From: Desulfobulbaceae bacterium
GTDB taxonomy: Bacteria; Desulfobacterota; Desulfobulbia; Desulfobulbales; Desulfocapsaceae
NCBI GenBank assembly: GCA_019163335.1
Contig: JAFLKM010000027.1
Coordinates: 1 to 64,000, forward strand
Reading direction: 5' to 3'
DNA length: 64,000 nt
Position 1 is the stretch's first letter. Each line of letters begins with the position of its first letter. The translations under genes were made by a program, and so were the position numbers. This document shows, in pieces, positions 9,054 to 18,484 of this stretch. A model generated the notes under the pieces. The model saw only the letters and a list, made by a program, of their open reading frames with translations, made no database searches and was not told the DNA's origin.

Positions 9054-9713
9054 ATGTTTACAGGCATTGTGGCGGGCACAGGGATATTACGGAGGAAACG
9101 AGGGGTGGATGGTGGCATGGCTTTTGATCTTGAGGCCGGATTTATTCTTGCTGATCCGGAAGAAGGAGAATCCGTCGCTATTAACGGTGTTTGTCTGACT
9201 GCTTACAGCATAAAAGATCAGCGATTTACGGTCGATGTCTCTCCTGAGACCCTGAAGCGTTCAACCCTGGGGGGGCTTGCTGCCGGGGTTTCTGTAAATA
9301 TGGAACGTGCCTTGCGGCTGTCCGATCGTTTGGGGGGGCATATTGTTTCCGGTCATGTTGATTGTGTAGCAATGCTGCAGGAACGAAGACCCGTGGGCGC
9401 CTTTACCATTTTTTCCTTTGCCCTCCCTGAACAATGGGATCGGTATGTTGTTGAAAAGGGATCGGTGACCATCGACGGGGTCAGCCTGACTGTGAATGGT
9501 TGTAGCCCGGGGAAATTCGACGTCTCAATTATTCCCCAGACCCTTCAGACAACCACCCTTGGGCTGTTAAAAAACGGCAGCCGTGTTAATATTGAGGTCG
9601 ATATCATTGGCAAATACGTGGAGAAACTGCTTGCCCCTCAGCCGTCCCAGGTTATCGGGTCAGTTGAGGGGAAGATTAGTCCCGCCTTTCTGGCAGAGCA
9701 TGGTTTCTTTTGA
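9054..9713 (+). CDS. ribE: Riboflavin synthase alpha subunit
   Basis: MFTGIVAGTG, NGVCLTAYSI, GGHIVSGHVDCVA, TIDGVSLTVN, VDIIGKYVEKLL. Confidence 0.95.
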   Translation: MFTGIVAGTGILRRKRGVDGGMAFDLEAGFILADPEEGESVAINGVCLTAYSIKDQRFTVDVSPETLKRSTLGGLAAGVSVNMERALRLSDRLGGHIVSGHVDCVAMLQERRPVGAFTIFSFALPEQWDRYVVEKGSVTIDGVSLTVNGCSPGKFDVSIIPQTLQTTTLGLLKNGSRVNIEVDIIGKYVEKLLAPQPSQVIGSVEGKISPAFLAEHGFF

Positions 9714-9766
9714 TCTCGCCTCATGAAGTTATTAAACATTATTATTTCTAATAAAGGTATTTGATC

Positions 9767-10981
9767 ATGGCAGTCAGCCCAATTGAAGAAGTCATCAAGG
9801 ACATCAAGGCCGGAAAGATGGTTATCCTGGTGGATGATGAAGATCGTGAAAATGAAGGGGATCTGTGCATGGCTGCGGAGGCGGTGACCCCAGAGGCTAT
9901 TAATTTCATGGCAAGATATGGTCGAGGTCTGATCTGCCTGACCTTGAGTCCGGATCTTGTCGAGAAGCTACAACTGCCGATGATGGTCAGTGATAATCAG
10001 TCGCCCTACGGTACCGGCTTTACCATAAGTATCGAGGCCCGGACCGGGGTGTCCACTGGTATCTCGGCTGCGGATCGGGCTCGTACCATTGAGGCGGCGG
10101 TCGCCCCCGATGCTAAACCACATGATATTATCAGTCCAGGCCATATTTTTCCGCTGCGGGCGAAGGCAGGCGGGGTGCTGGTTCGTCTGGGCCAGACAGA
10201 AGGGTCTGTGGATCTCGCACGTCTTGCCGGCTGTCGAACTGCCGGGGTTATCTGCGAGATTATGAACGATGACGGATCCATGTCGCGTATGCCTGATCTG
10301 GAAAAATTTGCAGTTGAACATGACCTGAAGATAGCAACGATTGCTGATCTTGTTGCCTATCGGCTCCGTGAGGATATCTTGGTCCACCGTGCCGCAGAGG
10401 CCCGGGTTCCCACTGATCATGCGGGGGAGTTCAAGGTTATAATTTACACCAACGATGTTGATAAAATGGAGCATCTTGCCCTGGTGAAGGGAGAGATTAA
10501 TCCTGATAAAAAGGTGTTGGTGCGTGTTCACTCCGAATGTCTCACAGGGGATGTCTTTGGCTCTGCCCGTTGCGATTGCGGGGATCAGTTGTATGCTGCC
10601 ATGCGAATGATTGATCAGGAGGGCTGTGGTGTTCTTTTGTATATGCGCCAGGAGGGGCGGGGCATTGGCTTGATCAACAAATTGAAGGCCTATCATCTTC
10701 AGGATTCTGAAGGAATGGATACGGTGGAGGCAAATATTCATCTGGGTTTTAAGGCCGATCTTCGTGATTATGGGATTGGCGCTCAGATTCTCCGGGATCT
10801 CGGAGTGCGAAAGATGAGCCTTCTGACCAATAATCCTAAAAAAATTATCGGTCTTGAGGGATATGGCATTGAGGTGGTGGATCGTTTTCCCATTGAGATG
10901 GCTGCCAGTGAAGAGAATAAGAATTATCTCATGTGCAAACGTGACCGAATGGGCCATTTGCTTGTCGTTGATGATGAGTAA
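9767..10981 (+). CDS. ribBA: Bifunctional DHBP synthase / GTP cyclohydrolase II
   Basis: [62 protein letters not shown] at 9767 preferred over TTG at 9761. Confidence 0.95.
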   Translation: MAVSPIEEVIKDIKAGKMVILVDDEDRENEGDLCMAAEAVTPEAINFMARYGRGLICLTLSPDLVEKLQLPMMVSDNQSPYGTGFTISIEARTGVSTGISAADRARTIEAAVAPDAKPHDIISPGHIFPLRAKAGGVLVRLGQTEGSVDLARLAGCRTAGVICEIMNDDGSMSRMPDLEKFAVEHDLKIATIADLVAYRLREDILVHRAAEARVPTDHAGEFKVIIYTNDVDKMEHLALVKGEINPDKKVLVRVHSECLTGDVFGSARCDCGDQLYAAMRMIDQEGCGVLLYMRQEGRGIGLINKLKAYHLQDSEGMDTVEANIHLGFKADLRDYGIGAQILRDLGVRKMSLLTNNPKKIIGLEGYGIEVVDRFPIEMAASEENKNYLMCKRDRMGHLLVVDDE

Positions 10982-11045
10982 TATTGGTAAAGTTCCAGAC
11001 TCTTTTGAGAGATGGATTTATTTCTAGCGATAAGGTATTGATGAT

Positions 11046-11513
11046 ATGGCAAATATAATTGAGGGAAATCTGAAGGCAGACGGAAAAAAGTTCGCAATTA
11101 TTGTCGCCCGGTTTAATTCTTTTGTTTCCGAAAAATTACTGGAAGGAGCTCTGGATACCTTGATCCGGTCCGGCGCCCTTGATGAAGATATAGATGTGGC
11201 TCGTGTTCCAGGTGCGTATGAGATACCACTTATCGCCAAAAAGATGGCTGCTTCTCAGAAGTATGATGCCGTGATCTGTCTGGGAGCAGTCATTCGGGGA
11301 GCTACCCCCCATTTTGATGTTGTGGTGAATGAGGTCTCCAAGGGTTCTGCTCAAGTGGGGCTGGAAACAGGGGTACCCGTTCTTTTCGGGGTGTTGACCA
11401 CTGAAAACATTGAGCAGGCCATTGAACGTTCTGGATCCAAGGCTGGCAATAAAGGTTCAGAAGTTGCCGTTGCTGCCATTGAAATGGCCAACCTCCTTGT
11501 GAATCTGCAATAA
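11046..11513 (+). CDS. ribH: 6,7-dimethyl-8-ribityllumazine synthase
   Basis: [63 protein letters not shown]. Confidence 0.96.
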   Translation: MANIIEGNLKADGKKFAIIVARFNSFVSEKLLEGALDTLIRSGALDEDIDVARVPGAYEIPLIAKKMAASQKYDAVICLGAVIRGATPHFDVVVNEVSKGSAQVGLETGVPVLFGVLTTENIEQAIERSGSKAGNKGSEVAVAAIEMANLLVNLQ

Positions 11514-11550
11514 CTGTTGTTCAACCTTTTTCATTTGACTGTTTTATTTT

Positions 11551-12021
11551 ATGGGAATACGCCGAAAATCACGGGAGACTGCGATGCAGTTCCTCTTTCA
11601 AGGGGAATTTTATCCTGGAGGTTTCCAATTCCAGGACGATCTTGATGCCTGTTTTGCAAGTTTTTGCGACCATTATCCGGTCCAGAAGTTGGCACTTCCC
11701 TATGCCCTGGAACTGATCAGGGGAACCGGTCGCCATCTTGACCGTATCGATACGTTGATCAGGGAATGCGCCAGTAATTGGCGCATTGAGCGCATTTCCC
11801 TGACAGATAGGAATCTTTTGCGGATTGCTGTGTATGAGATGTTATACAGTGAAGAAGCGCCGGATCAAGTTGTCATTAATGAGGCGGTGGAGATTGCCAA
11901 ACGTTATGGTACAGAAGATTCGCCCCCCTTTATCAATGGTGTCCTCGATGCAGTTCGCGTAGTGATCCGTAATGGCAGTGAAGCAACGAAGGGTGAATCT
12001 GAGTCCTCAACAAAAACCTGA
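11551..12021 (+). CDS. nusB: Transcription antitermination factor NusB
   Basis: RRKSRETAMQFLFQ, RISLTDRNLLRIAVYEMLYSEEAPDQVVINEAVEIAKRYGTEDSPPFINGVLDAV. Confidence 0.93.
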   Translation: MGIRRKSRETAMQFLFQGEFYPGGFQFQDDLDACFASFCDHYPVQKLALPYALELIRGTGRHLDRIDTLIRECASNWRIERISLTDRNLLRIAVYEMLYSEEAPDQVVINEAVEIAKRYGTEDSPPFINGVLDAVRVVIRNGSEATKGESESSTKT

Positions 12022-12028
12022 CCAGTCA

Positions 12029-14152
12029 ATGGAGGCGCCACCAATCAAGACAAGGCCTGGTTTACGGCAGGAGGCGGTTGCTGTCTGCGGAATTTTCTTT
12101 TCTTGTTATCTTTTTATTAGCCTCTTGTCTCTAACCTGTACCATCGATAAAAACTGGGGCGGGGAATTGGGCAGGGTCCTTTCCAGCTTTTTCTTGGAAT
12201 TTCTTGGAATAGGAGCCTATCTCCTTGATGGCTTACTTCTCTTTTGTTCCTTTCTTTTTTTTGTTCCTCGTCTGGTTTTTGATCGTTTACCACAAATAAC
12301 GGCTGGAGTTTGTGGTGCTGTTATAGCGGCCTGCGGTCTTCTCGCTTCTCTTCCATTGCAAGGTCTGGTGAATTTTGACGCCGGAGGGTTTCTAGGGAGA
12401 ACAGTTCTCACCCTTCTTGAGTCAGTGGTTGGCGGGCCAGGTGCTTTTCTTTTTTTATTGTTGATTTTTATCATTTCCATCATGCTTTCCACACGTCTAT
12501 CACCGTATGAAACTGGAAGTTTTTTTCTGAGTGGGTTGAAAAAGATCAGGGGCAAAAACAATCTTGATGTAAATGACAAATCGCAGGCAGCTCCTATCCA
12601 GTCAGGGAAAGAGAAGCGACCTGCCCGAAAGGATGGGGTGTCACTTCTTGAGGTCGCTCCGCTTCTTTTGGGTGGGGTTCCCCTTTTGAAGGAGTTGCCG
12701 GTACTGCCAGAGGCATCGAAGGCTGATGAAAGCTTCTCCCTGCACCCTTTGGCCCGGGGGGAGTGGCGTTTGCCGCCGTTGTCTTTGCTTAAAAAACCTG
12801 AGTTGGCCTTGCAGAAGGTCGATAAGGAAGAATATTATAAAATCTCCAAGCAATTGGAGCAAAAGCTGGTCAACTTTGGTGTCTCTGGAAAGGTGGTTGG
12901 AATATCACCGGGTCCGGTAGTGACAACCTATGAATATGCACCGGCGGCAGGAATCAAGATCAACAAAATCGTGACCCTGGCCGATGATCTGGCCCTCGGG
13001 CTCAAGGCTCAATCAGTAAGAGTCGTGGGTTCGGTGCCGGGCAAGGCGGCCCTTGGAATCGAGATCCCCAACAAAGACCGGCAGGTGGTGTACATCCGCG
13101 ATCTACTGACATCAGAGAAATACCGCTTATCGGTGGCTAAGCTTTCCATTGCCCTTGGTCTTGATGTGGTCGGGAATCCCGTTATTGCTGATCTGGCCAA
13201 GATGCCCCATTTGCTTATTGCCGGGGCTACAGGTGCCGGCAAGAGCGTCGCCATCAATACCATCATCTCCTCTCTCCTGTATAATGCCACCCCGGATGAA
13301 GTCCGATTGCTCATGGTGGATCCTAAACGAATTGAGTTATCGGGGTATGAAGGGATTCCCCATCTTCTTCATCCTGTAGTGGTAGAGCCTAAGCTTGCTT
13401 CGAGGGCTTTACAGTGGGCAGTTCGGGAAATGGAGCGAAGATATCGGCTGCTTGAAGAGGCAAAGGTGAAGAGTTTTGATTCATACAACGAGACTGCAGT
13501 TGAGAAATTACCTTATATCGTCATCATTGTTGATGAGCTTGCTGATTTGATGATGGTTGCTTCAAAGGATGTAGAGGCCTCCATCGCCAGGTTGGCTCAG
13601 ATGGCAAGAGCATCAGGCATGCACTTGATTTTAGCTACTCAGCGTCCTTCGGTTGATGTGTTGACTGGTCTTATCAAGGCCAACTTCCCCACTCGAATTT
13701 CTTTTAAGGTCGCATCAAAGATTGATTCCAGGACCATTATTGACACATCGGGAGCTGAACATCTGCTGGGGGCAGGAGACATGCTCTATCTACCTTCGGG
13801 TAGACCCTTGCAGAGGATTCACGGAGCTTATATTTCAGAGGCTGAGACAGTCCAGATTGTTGATTATTTAAAAAAACAGGGCAGTGCCAGCTATGACAAT
13901 TCTGTTGTGGAAGAAGTTGAAACTGAAACGGAAAAAATACAGCAAGGTGACGAGGATATCGATGAGCGTTATGATGAGGCTGTTGCCATAGTTTGTGAGT
14001 CAGGTCAGGCTTCAATTTCCATGGTGCAGCGCAGGATGCGGATTGGGTACAATAGAGCAGCAAGATTGATTGAATTGATGGAAAAGAACGGAATTATTGG
14101 CCCTGCTGATGGTGCTAGGCCTAGGGAAGTTTTGGTTCGAAAATCATATTAG
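12029..14152 (+). CDS. ftsK: DNA translocase FtsK
   Basis: N-terminal TM segments, LLIAGATGAGKSVAINTII Walker A, YIVIIVDELADLMM Walker B, C-terminal gamma winged helix (ASISMVQRRMRIGYNRAARLIELMEKNGII); ORF can extend upstream to 11972. Confidence 0.93.
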   Translation: MEAPPIKTRPGLRQEAVAVCGIFFSCYLFISLLSLTCTIDKNWGGELGRVLSSFFLEFLGIGAYLLDGLLLFCSFLFFVPRLVFDRLPQITAGVCGAVIAACGLLASLPLQGLVNFDAGGFLGRTVLTLLESVVGGPGAFLFLLLIFIISIMLSTRLSPYETGSFFLSGLKKIRGKNNLDVNDKSQAAPIQSGKEKRPARKDGVSLLEVAPLLLGGVPLLKELPVLPEASKADESFSLHPLARGEWRLPPLSLLKKPELALQKVDKEEYYKISKQLEQKLVNFGVSGKVVGISPGPVVTTYEYAPAAGIKINKIVTLADDLALGLKAQSVRVVGSVPGKAALGIEIPNKDRQVVYIRDLLTSEKYRLSVAKLSIALGLDVVGNPVIADLAKMPHLLIAGATGAGKSVAINTIISSLLYNATPDEVRLLMVDPKRIELSGYEGIPHLLHPVVVEPKLASRALQWAVREMERRYRLLEEAKVKSFDSYNETAVEKLPYIVIIVDELADLMMVASKDVEASIARLAQMARASGMHLILATQRPSVDVLTGLIKANFPTRISFKVASKIDSRTIIDTSGAEHLLGAGDMLYLPSGRPLQRIHGAYISEAETVQIVDYLKKQGSASYDNSVVEEVETETEKIQQGDEDIDERYDEAVAIVCESGQASISMVQRRMRIGYNRAARLIELMEKNGIIGPADGARPREVLVRKSY

Positions 14153-14182
14153 TAATTGCGCGAGTATCGATAATTAATTTTC

Positions 14183-14211
14183 TTGACAATTATTCGGCTA
14201 CAAACTATATA
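14183..14211 (+). promoter_or_regulatory. Candidate sigma-70 promoter upstream of aprBA
   Basis: TTGACA (14183-14188), 17-nt spacer, TATATA (14206-14211). Confidence 0.6.
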
Positions 14212-14221
14212 AATATTTAAT

Positions 14222-14279
14222 AAAAAATGAGTGAGCGTTCATTTAGTTGAAAAAAACAACTCTCACTTATTTTTTATAC
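14222..14279 (+). terminator. Terminator- or attenuator-like hairpin in the aprB leader
   Basis: AGTGAG..AGTTG-AAAAAAA-CAACT-CTCACT with a one-sided bulge, followed by ATTTTTTAT. Confidence 0.5.
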
Positions 14280-14423
14280 TCATTTTAAGGGGTTAAGTGA
14301 TTCTATGTAAGCCCCTTGTGGAGTGTTGTAAAGGTTGTAGAAAGGTGTTTTTTTGGTAGCGGTTAAAGTTGGCCCAGTCAGTTCTGGGTCGCAAAAGTAA
14401 AAATAAGCTGAGGAGGTAGTTTA

Positions 14424-14843
14424 ATGCCAAGTTATGTAGATCCTTCCAAGTGCGATGGTTGCAAGGGTGGCGACAAGACAGCATGTATGTACATTTGTCC
14501 CAATGACCTGATGGTGCTGAACAAAGAGGAAATGCGTGCCTACAATCAGGAGCCTGATGCCTGCTGGGAATGCTATTCCTGTGTAAAGATTTGTCCTCAA
14601 GGTGCTATTTTTGTTCGTGGTTATGATGACTTTGTCCCCATGGGCGGTCAGGTTCATCCAATGCGCAGTGCTTCTGATATCATGTGGACTGTCAAGTTCC
14701 GTAATGGAAACATGAAGCGCTTCAAATTTCCTGTTCGTACCACCTCTGAAGGTGCTGCCAATGCATACATTGGTACCACCGGCGGCAGCCTGGATGATGA
14801 ATGCCTGATCCTTGAGTCAGCCCTTCCTACACCAACTAAATAA
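14424..14843 (+). CDS. aprB: Adenylylsulfate reductase beta subunit (2x4Fe-4S)
   Basis: MPSYVDPSKCDGCKGGDKTACMYICPNDLM, DACWECYSCVKICPQGAI; followed by aprA. Confidence 0.97.
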   Translation: MPSYVDPSKCDGCKGGDKTACMYICPNDLMVLNKEEMRAYNQEPDACWECYSCVKICPQGAIFVRGYDDFVPMGGQVHPMRSASDIMWTVKFRNGNMKRFKFPVRTTSEGAANAYIGTTGGSLDDECLILESALPTPTK

Positions 14844-14912
14844 TTCTGGATAAACCCTTTGGCTGGAATTAATTGCACGCAAACTCTTTTAATATTTTAA
14901 GGAGATTTTAAT

Positions 14913-16931
14913 ATGGCATTACCAAATAAACCAAACGGTGAAATTGCTGCCGTGGTAAATCCTGAAATCGTTGAGCATGATGTTGACGTTCTCATCGTTG
15001 GTGGCGGTATGGCTGCTTGCGGCACCGCCTTTGAGATCAAAAAATGGGCTCCTGCCGACATGAAGATTGTGCTTGTTGATAAGGCATCTCTCGAGCGTTC
15101 CGGTGCTGTAGCTCAGGGTCTTTCTGCTATCAATACCTATATCGGCTCTAACCCAATCGAGAGTTACGTAAAGATGGTACGTAACGACCTTATGGGCGTT
15201 GTTCGTGAAGATCTGATCTATGACTGTGGTCGTCATGTAGATGAGTCAGTAAAGTTGTTTGAAGAGTGGGGCCTTCCTATTTGGAAGCTGGATGCCGATG
15301 GTAATAACCTTGATGGCGCTGCTCCTGCTAAGTCCCTGCGTGAAGGCGGTACCCCTGTTCGTACCGGTAAATGGCAGATCATGATTAACGGCGAGTCTTA
15401 CAAGTGTATTGTTGCAGAGCCTGCAAAGACTGCCCTTGGTGCCGACAACTGCCTTGAGCGTATTTTTATCGTAAAAATGCTGTTGGATAAGAACAAGCCA
15501 AACCAGATCGCTGGTGCGGTTGGATTCTCAACTCGCGAGAACGCTGTACATGTATTCCGCTGCAAGACCGCTCTGGTTGCCTGCGGTGGTGCTGTAAATA
15601 TTTTCCGCCCACGCTCAACTGGTGAAGGAAAAGGCCGTGCCTGGTATCCAGTATGGAATGCCGGTTCTACCTATACCATGTGTGCCCAGGTCGGTGCGAC
15701 CCTGACCATGATGGAAAATCGTTTTACCCCAGCTCGTTTCAAAGATGGATATGGCCCCGTTGGCGCCTGGTTCCTTCTGTTCAAGGCTAAAGTCCAAAAC
15801 GGTCTTGGTGAGTTCTATGCTAATAGCCCAGCCGTAAAAGATGAACTTGCGAAATTTATGCCTTATGGTGCTTCAGCCGTTACTCCTACCTGCTTGCGAA
15901 ATCATTTGATGCTGAATGAGCTCAAGGCTGGTCGTGGTCCTATTTATATGGCAACCGACGTTGCACTGAATGCTTTCCTTGATGCAAAGAAAGCAGCTGG
16001 TATGGACGAAAAGGGTGTTAAGAAATATTGGAAGCATCTTGAGTCTGAGGCATGGGAGGATTTTCTTGATATGTCTGTTGGTCAGGCTGGGTTGTGGGCA
16101 GGTGCTAATATTGAGCCTGAGAAAGTTGGTTCTGAGATTATGCCGACCGAACCCTACATGCTTGGATCTCACTCAGGTTGTTGTGGAATCTGGACTTCTG
16201 GTCCAGAGGAAGATTGGGTTCCCAATGTTGCAAACCCTTCCCGCGCTCATAAGTACAAGTGGGGGTATAACCGTATGACCACCGTTGATGGCCTCTTCAC
16301 CGCTGGTGATGGCGTTGGCGCATCTGGCCATAAGTTCTCTTCCGGTGCCCATGCAGAGGGTCGTATTTGTGCCAAACAAATGGTGAAGTTCTGCCGTGAT
16401 AATGCTTCTTTTAAGCCTGAGTTGAGGCAAACCGTTCAGGAATTAGCTGATGAGATCTACGCACCAGTTAAGCTGTATCATGAGCATGTTGGGGCGTCTA
16501 CTTCTTCAAATGTAAACCCCAACTTCTGTAAACCAGCTGGTATCATGATGCGTCTGATGAAGGCTACCGATGAGTATGGTGGCGGTGTTGCTACTTACTA
16601 CATGACTTCAGGTAAACTGTTGAATATCTGCCTTGATCTTCTCAAAATGCTGCGTGAAGATGCTGAGAAGATGGCTGCTGGCGATCTGCATGAGCTTCTT
16701 CGTGCATGGGAAAATTATCATCGTATCTGGTGTGTAGAAACCCATATTCGTCACATAGAATTCCGTAAAGAATCTCGTTACCCAGGATTTTACTATCGCT
16801 CAGATTTCCCAGCGGTTGATGACGAAAACTGGAAGTGTTTTGTAAACTCAACCTTTAATCCTGAGACTCAGGAATGGTTGTGCGAAAAGGTAGAATGTAT
16901 CAACATCGTATCAACTGATCCTTGGCTGTAA
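14913..16931 (+). CDS. aprA: Adenylylsulfate reductase alpha subunit (FAD)
   Basis: FAD-binding VDVLIVGGGMAACGTAFEIKKW, AQGLSAINTYIG, SHSGCCGIWTSGPEEDWVP, LFTAGDGVGASGHKFSSGAHAEGR. Confidence 0.97.
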   Translation: MALPNKPNGEIAAVVNPEIVEHDVDVLIVGGGMAACGTAFEIKKWAPADMKIVLVDKASLERSGAVAQGLSAINTYIGSNPIESYVKMVRNDLMGVVREDLIYDCGRHVDESVKLFEEWGLPIWKLDADGNNLDGAAPAKSLREGGTPVRTGKWQIMINGESYKCIVAEPAKTALGADNCLERIFIVKMLLDKNKPNQIAGAVGFSTRENAVHVFRCKTALVACGGAVNIFRPRSTGEGKGRAWYPVWNAGSTYTMCAQVGATLTMMENRFTPARFKDGYGPVGAWFLLFKAKVQNGLGEFYANSPAVKDELAKFMPYGASAVTPTCLRNHLMLNELKAGRGPIYMATDVALNAFLDAKKAAGMDEKGVKKYWKHLESEAWEDFLDMSVGQAGLWAGANIEPEKVGSEIMPTEPYMLGSHSGCCGIWTSGPEEDWVPNVANPSRAHKYKWGYNRMTTVDGLFTAGDGVGASGHKFSSGAHAEGRICAKQMVKFCRDNASFKPELRQTVQELADEIYAPVKLYHEHVGASTSSNVNPNFCKPAGIMMRLMKATDEYGGGVATYYMTSGKLLNICLDLLKMLREDAEKMAAGDLHELLRAWENYHRIWCVETHIRHIEFRKESRYPGFYYRSDFPAVDDENWKCFVNSTFNPETQEWLCEKVECINIVSTDPWL

Positions 16932-16958
16932 TATCTAGGATCTGTTTTATGATGGATT

Positions 16959-17002
16959 AAAAAAAATCTCCAGGAGTCTTCTGACTCCTGGAGATTTTTT
17001 TC
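16959..17002 (+). terminator. Strong intrinsic terminator after aprA
   Basis: AAAAAATCTCCAGGAGTC-TTCT-GACTCCTGGAGATTTTTT perfect hairpin with T tract. Confidence 0.92.
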
Positions 17003-17167
17003 TATGTTGTGGTTGAACCAGCATAAATGTTATGAAGCCGTTTGTCCTGGTTCAGCTCCAAATTCTTAATAATTGTATGCATTGATTTGCTTAAATCAGT
17101 AGTTAGGCCCCAAGTTGCGGTGTTGAGGAATTGATGTCTTTGATTCTTGCGTTCACTTGAATGTAAG

Positions 17168-17197
17168 TTGACTAAAGGCATTTAAGGAAAATATAAA
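17168..17197 (+). promoter_or_regulatory. Candidate promoter for qmoA
   Basis: TTGACT (17168-17173), 18-nt spacer, TATAAA (17192-17197). Confidence 0.45.
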
Positions 17198-17218
17198 GAG
17201 TACTTATGGAGGAATGGT

Positions 17219-18481
17219 ATGACTGACGAGCAAGGCGCCTCAGGTGCAATTTTGGTCGTAGGTGGTGGTATCAGTGGACTAACATCGGCACTGGAAGCAG
17301 CTGAAGTTGGTAATGATGTTTTCTTAGTGGAAAAAAATGCTTATTTCGGTGGTCGTGTTGCTCAGCTGAATCAATATTTTCCTAAGTTGTGTCCCCCCAG
17401 TTGTGGATTGGAAATTAACTTTAAGCGAGTGAAAGATAACAGACGAATCCGCCCTTTTACCATGACTACTGTTAAAACAGTGACTGGTGGACCCGGGAAC
17501 TATGAAGTAACATTGGAAACAGCTCCTCGCTATGTCAACTCCAATTGTACTGCATGCGGAGAATGTACTGCGGCCTGTCCTGATGAGATTGATAATGACT
17601 TCAACCTGGGCATGGACAAGTGCAAAGCTGCATATCTCCCTCACGAGATGGCTTTTCCACGACGTTATGTGATTAATAAAGCCGCTTTGTCTGTAGCTGG
17701 TGCTGAAGCAGTCAAAGCTGCATGTAAATATAATGCCGTTGATCTTGAGATGAAACCTGAAACAAAGGTTATTAAAGTTTCAGCCATTATTTGGGCCACA
17801 GGTTGGACTCCTTATGATCCAACCAAGATGGATAATCTTAAATTTGGACAGTCTAAGGCTATCGTCACCAATATGATGATTGAGCGAATGGCAGCCCCGG
17901 GTGGTCCAACCGATGGTGCAATAATTCGTCCCGGAGACGGCAAGCAACCGGAGTCTTTCGCTTTTGTTCAGTGTGCTGGCTCCCGAGATGAAAATCACCT
18001 GGAATTTTGTTCATACATTTGCTGCATGGCCACCTTTAAGCAAATGACATATATTCGAGAGCGCTATCCTGAAGCTAAGATTTATGTTTTTTATATTGAC
18101 TTGCGAACTCCAGGGAAGTACGAAAAATTTCGTGAGAAACTGATGGATGATAAAAACTCGACCTTTATTAAAGGAAAGGTCGCAGAAATTATTCCAGAAC
18201 TTGATGGAGGCGTTACAGTTGTCGCTGAAAATGCGGTCACTGGTGAAAAAATTCGACAGAAAGTTGACATGGCAGTTTTAGCTACCGGGATGCAGCCTTC
18301 CTTGGCTGTTCAAGGCGCACCGGTTTCGTTGAACATGGATAAGAGTGGCTTTATTATTTCAGAGCCAGAAAAAGGTATGATATCAGCTGGCTGTGCACGT
18401 AAGGCTGCTGATGTCGTCACCACTAATCAGTCATCTACTGCTGCTGCCTTAAAGGCTATTCAGATTTCCAGGAGGTCATGA
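17219..18481 (+). CDS. qmoA: Quinone-interacting membrane-bound oxidoreductase subunit QmoA (HdrA-like)
   Basis: FAD motif ILVVGGGISGLTSALEAAEVGNDVFLVEK, CTACGECTAACP; downstream of aprBA, upstream of qmoB. Confidence 0.93.
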   Translation: MTDEQGASGAILVVGGGISGLTSALEAAEVGNDVFLVEKNAYFGGRVAQLNQYFPKLCPPSCGLEINFKRVKDNRRIRPFTMTTVKTVTGGPGNYEVTLETAPRYVNSNCTACGECTAACPDEIDNDFNLGMDKCKAAYLPHEMAFPRRYVINKAALSVAGAEAVKAACKYNAVDLEMKPETKVIKVSAIIWATGWTPYDPTKMDNLKFGQSKAIVTNMMIERMAAPGGPTDGAIIRPGDGKQPESFAFVQCAGSRDENHLEFCSYICCMATFKQMTYIRERYPEAKIYVFYIDLRTPGKYEKFREKLMDDKNSTFIKGKVAEIIPELDGGVTVVAENAVTGEKIRQKVDMAVLATGMQPSLAVQGAPVSLNMDKSGFIISEPEKGMISAGCARKAADVVTTNQSSTAAALKAIQISRRS

Positions 18482-18484
18482 TCA

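Noticed and set aside
9968-10957. 329-aa minus-strand ORF opposite ribBA
   Set aside because: Fully antisense to a clear ribBA gene; low-complexity, unrecognisable translation. A frame artefact.
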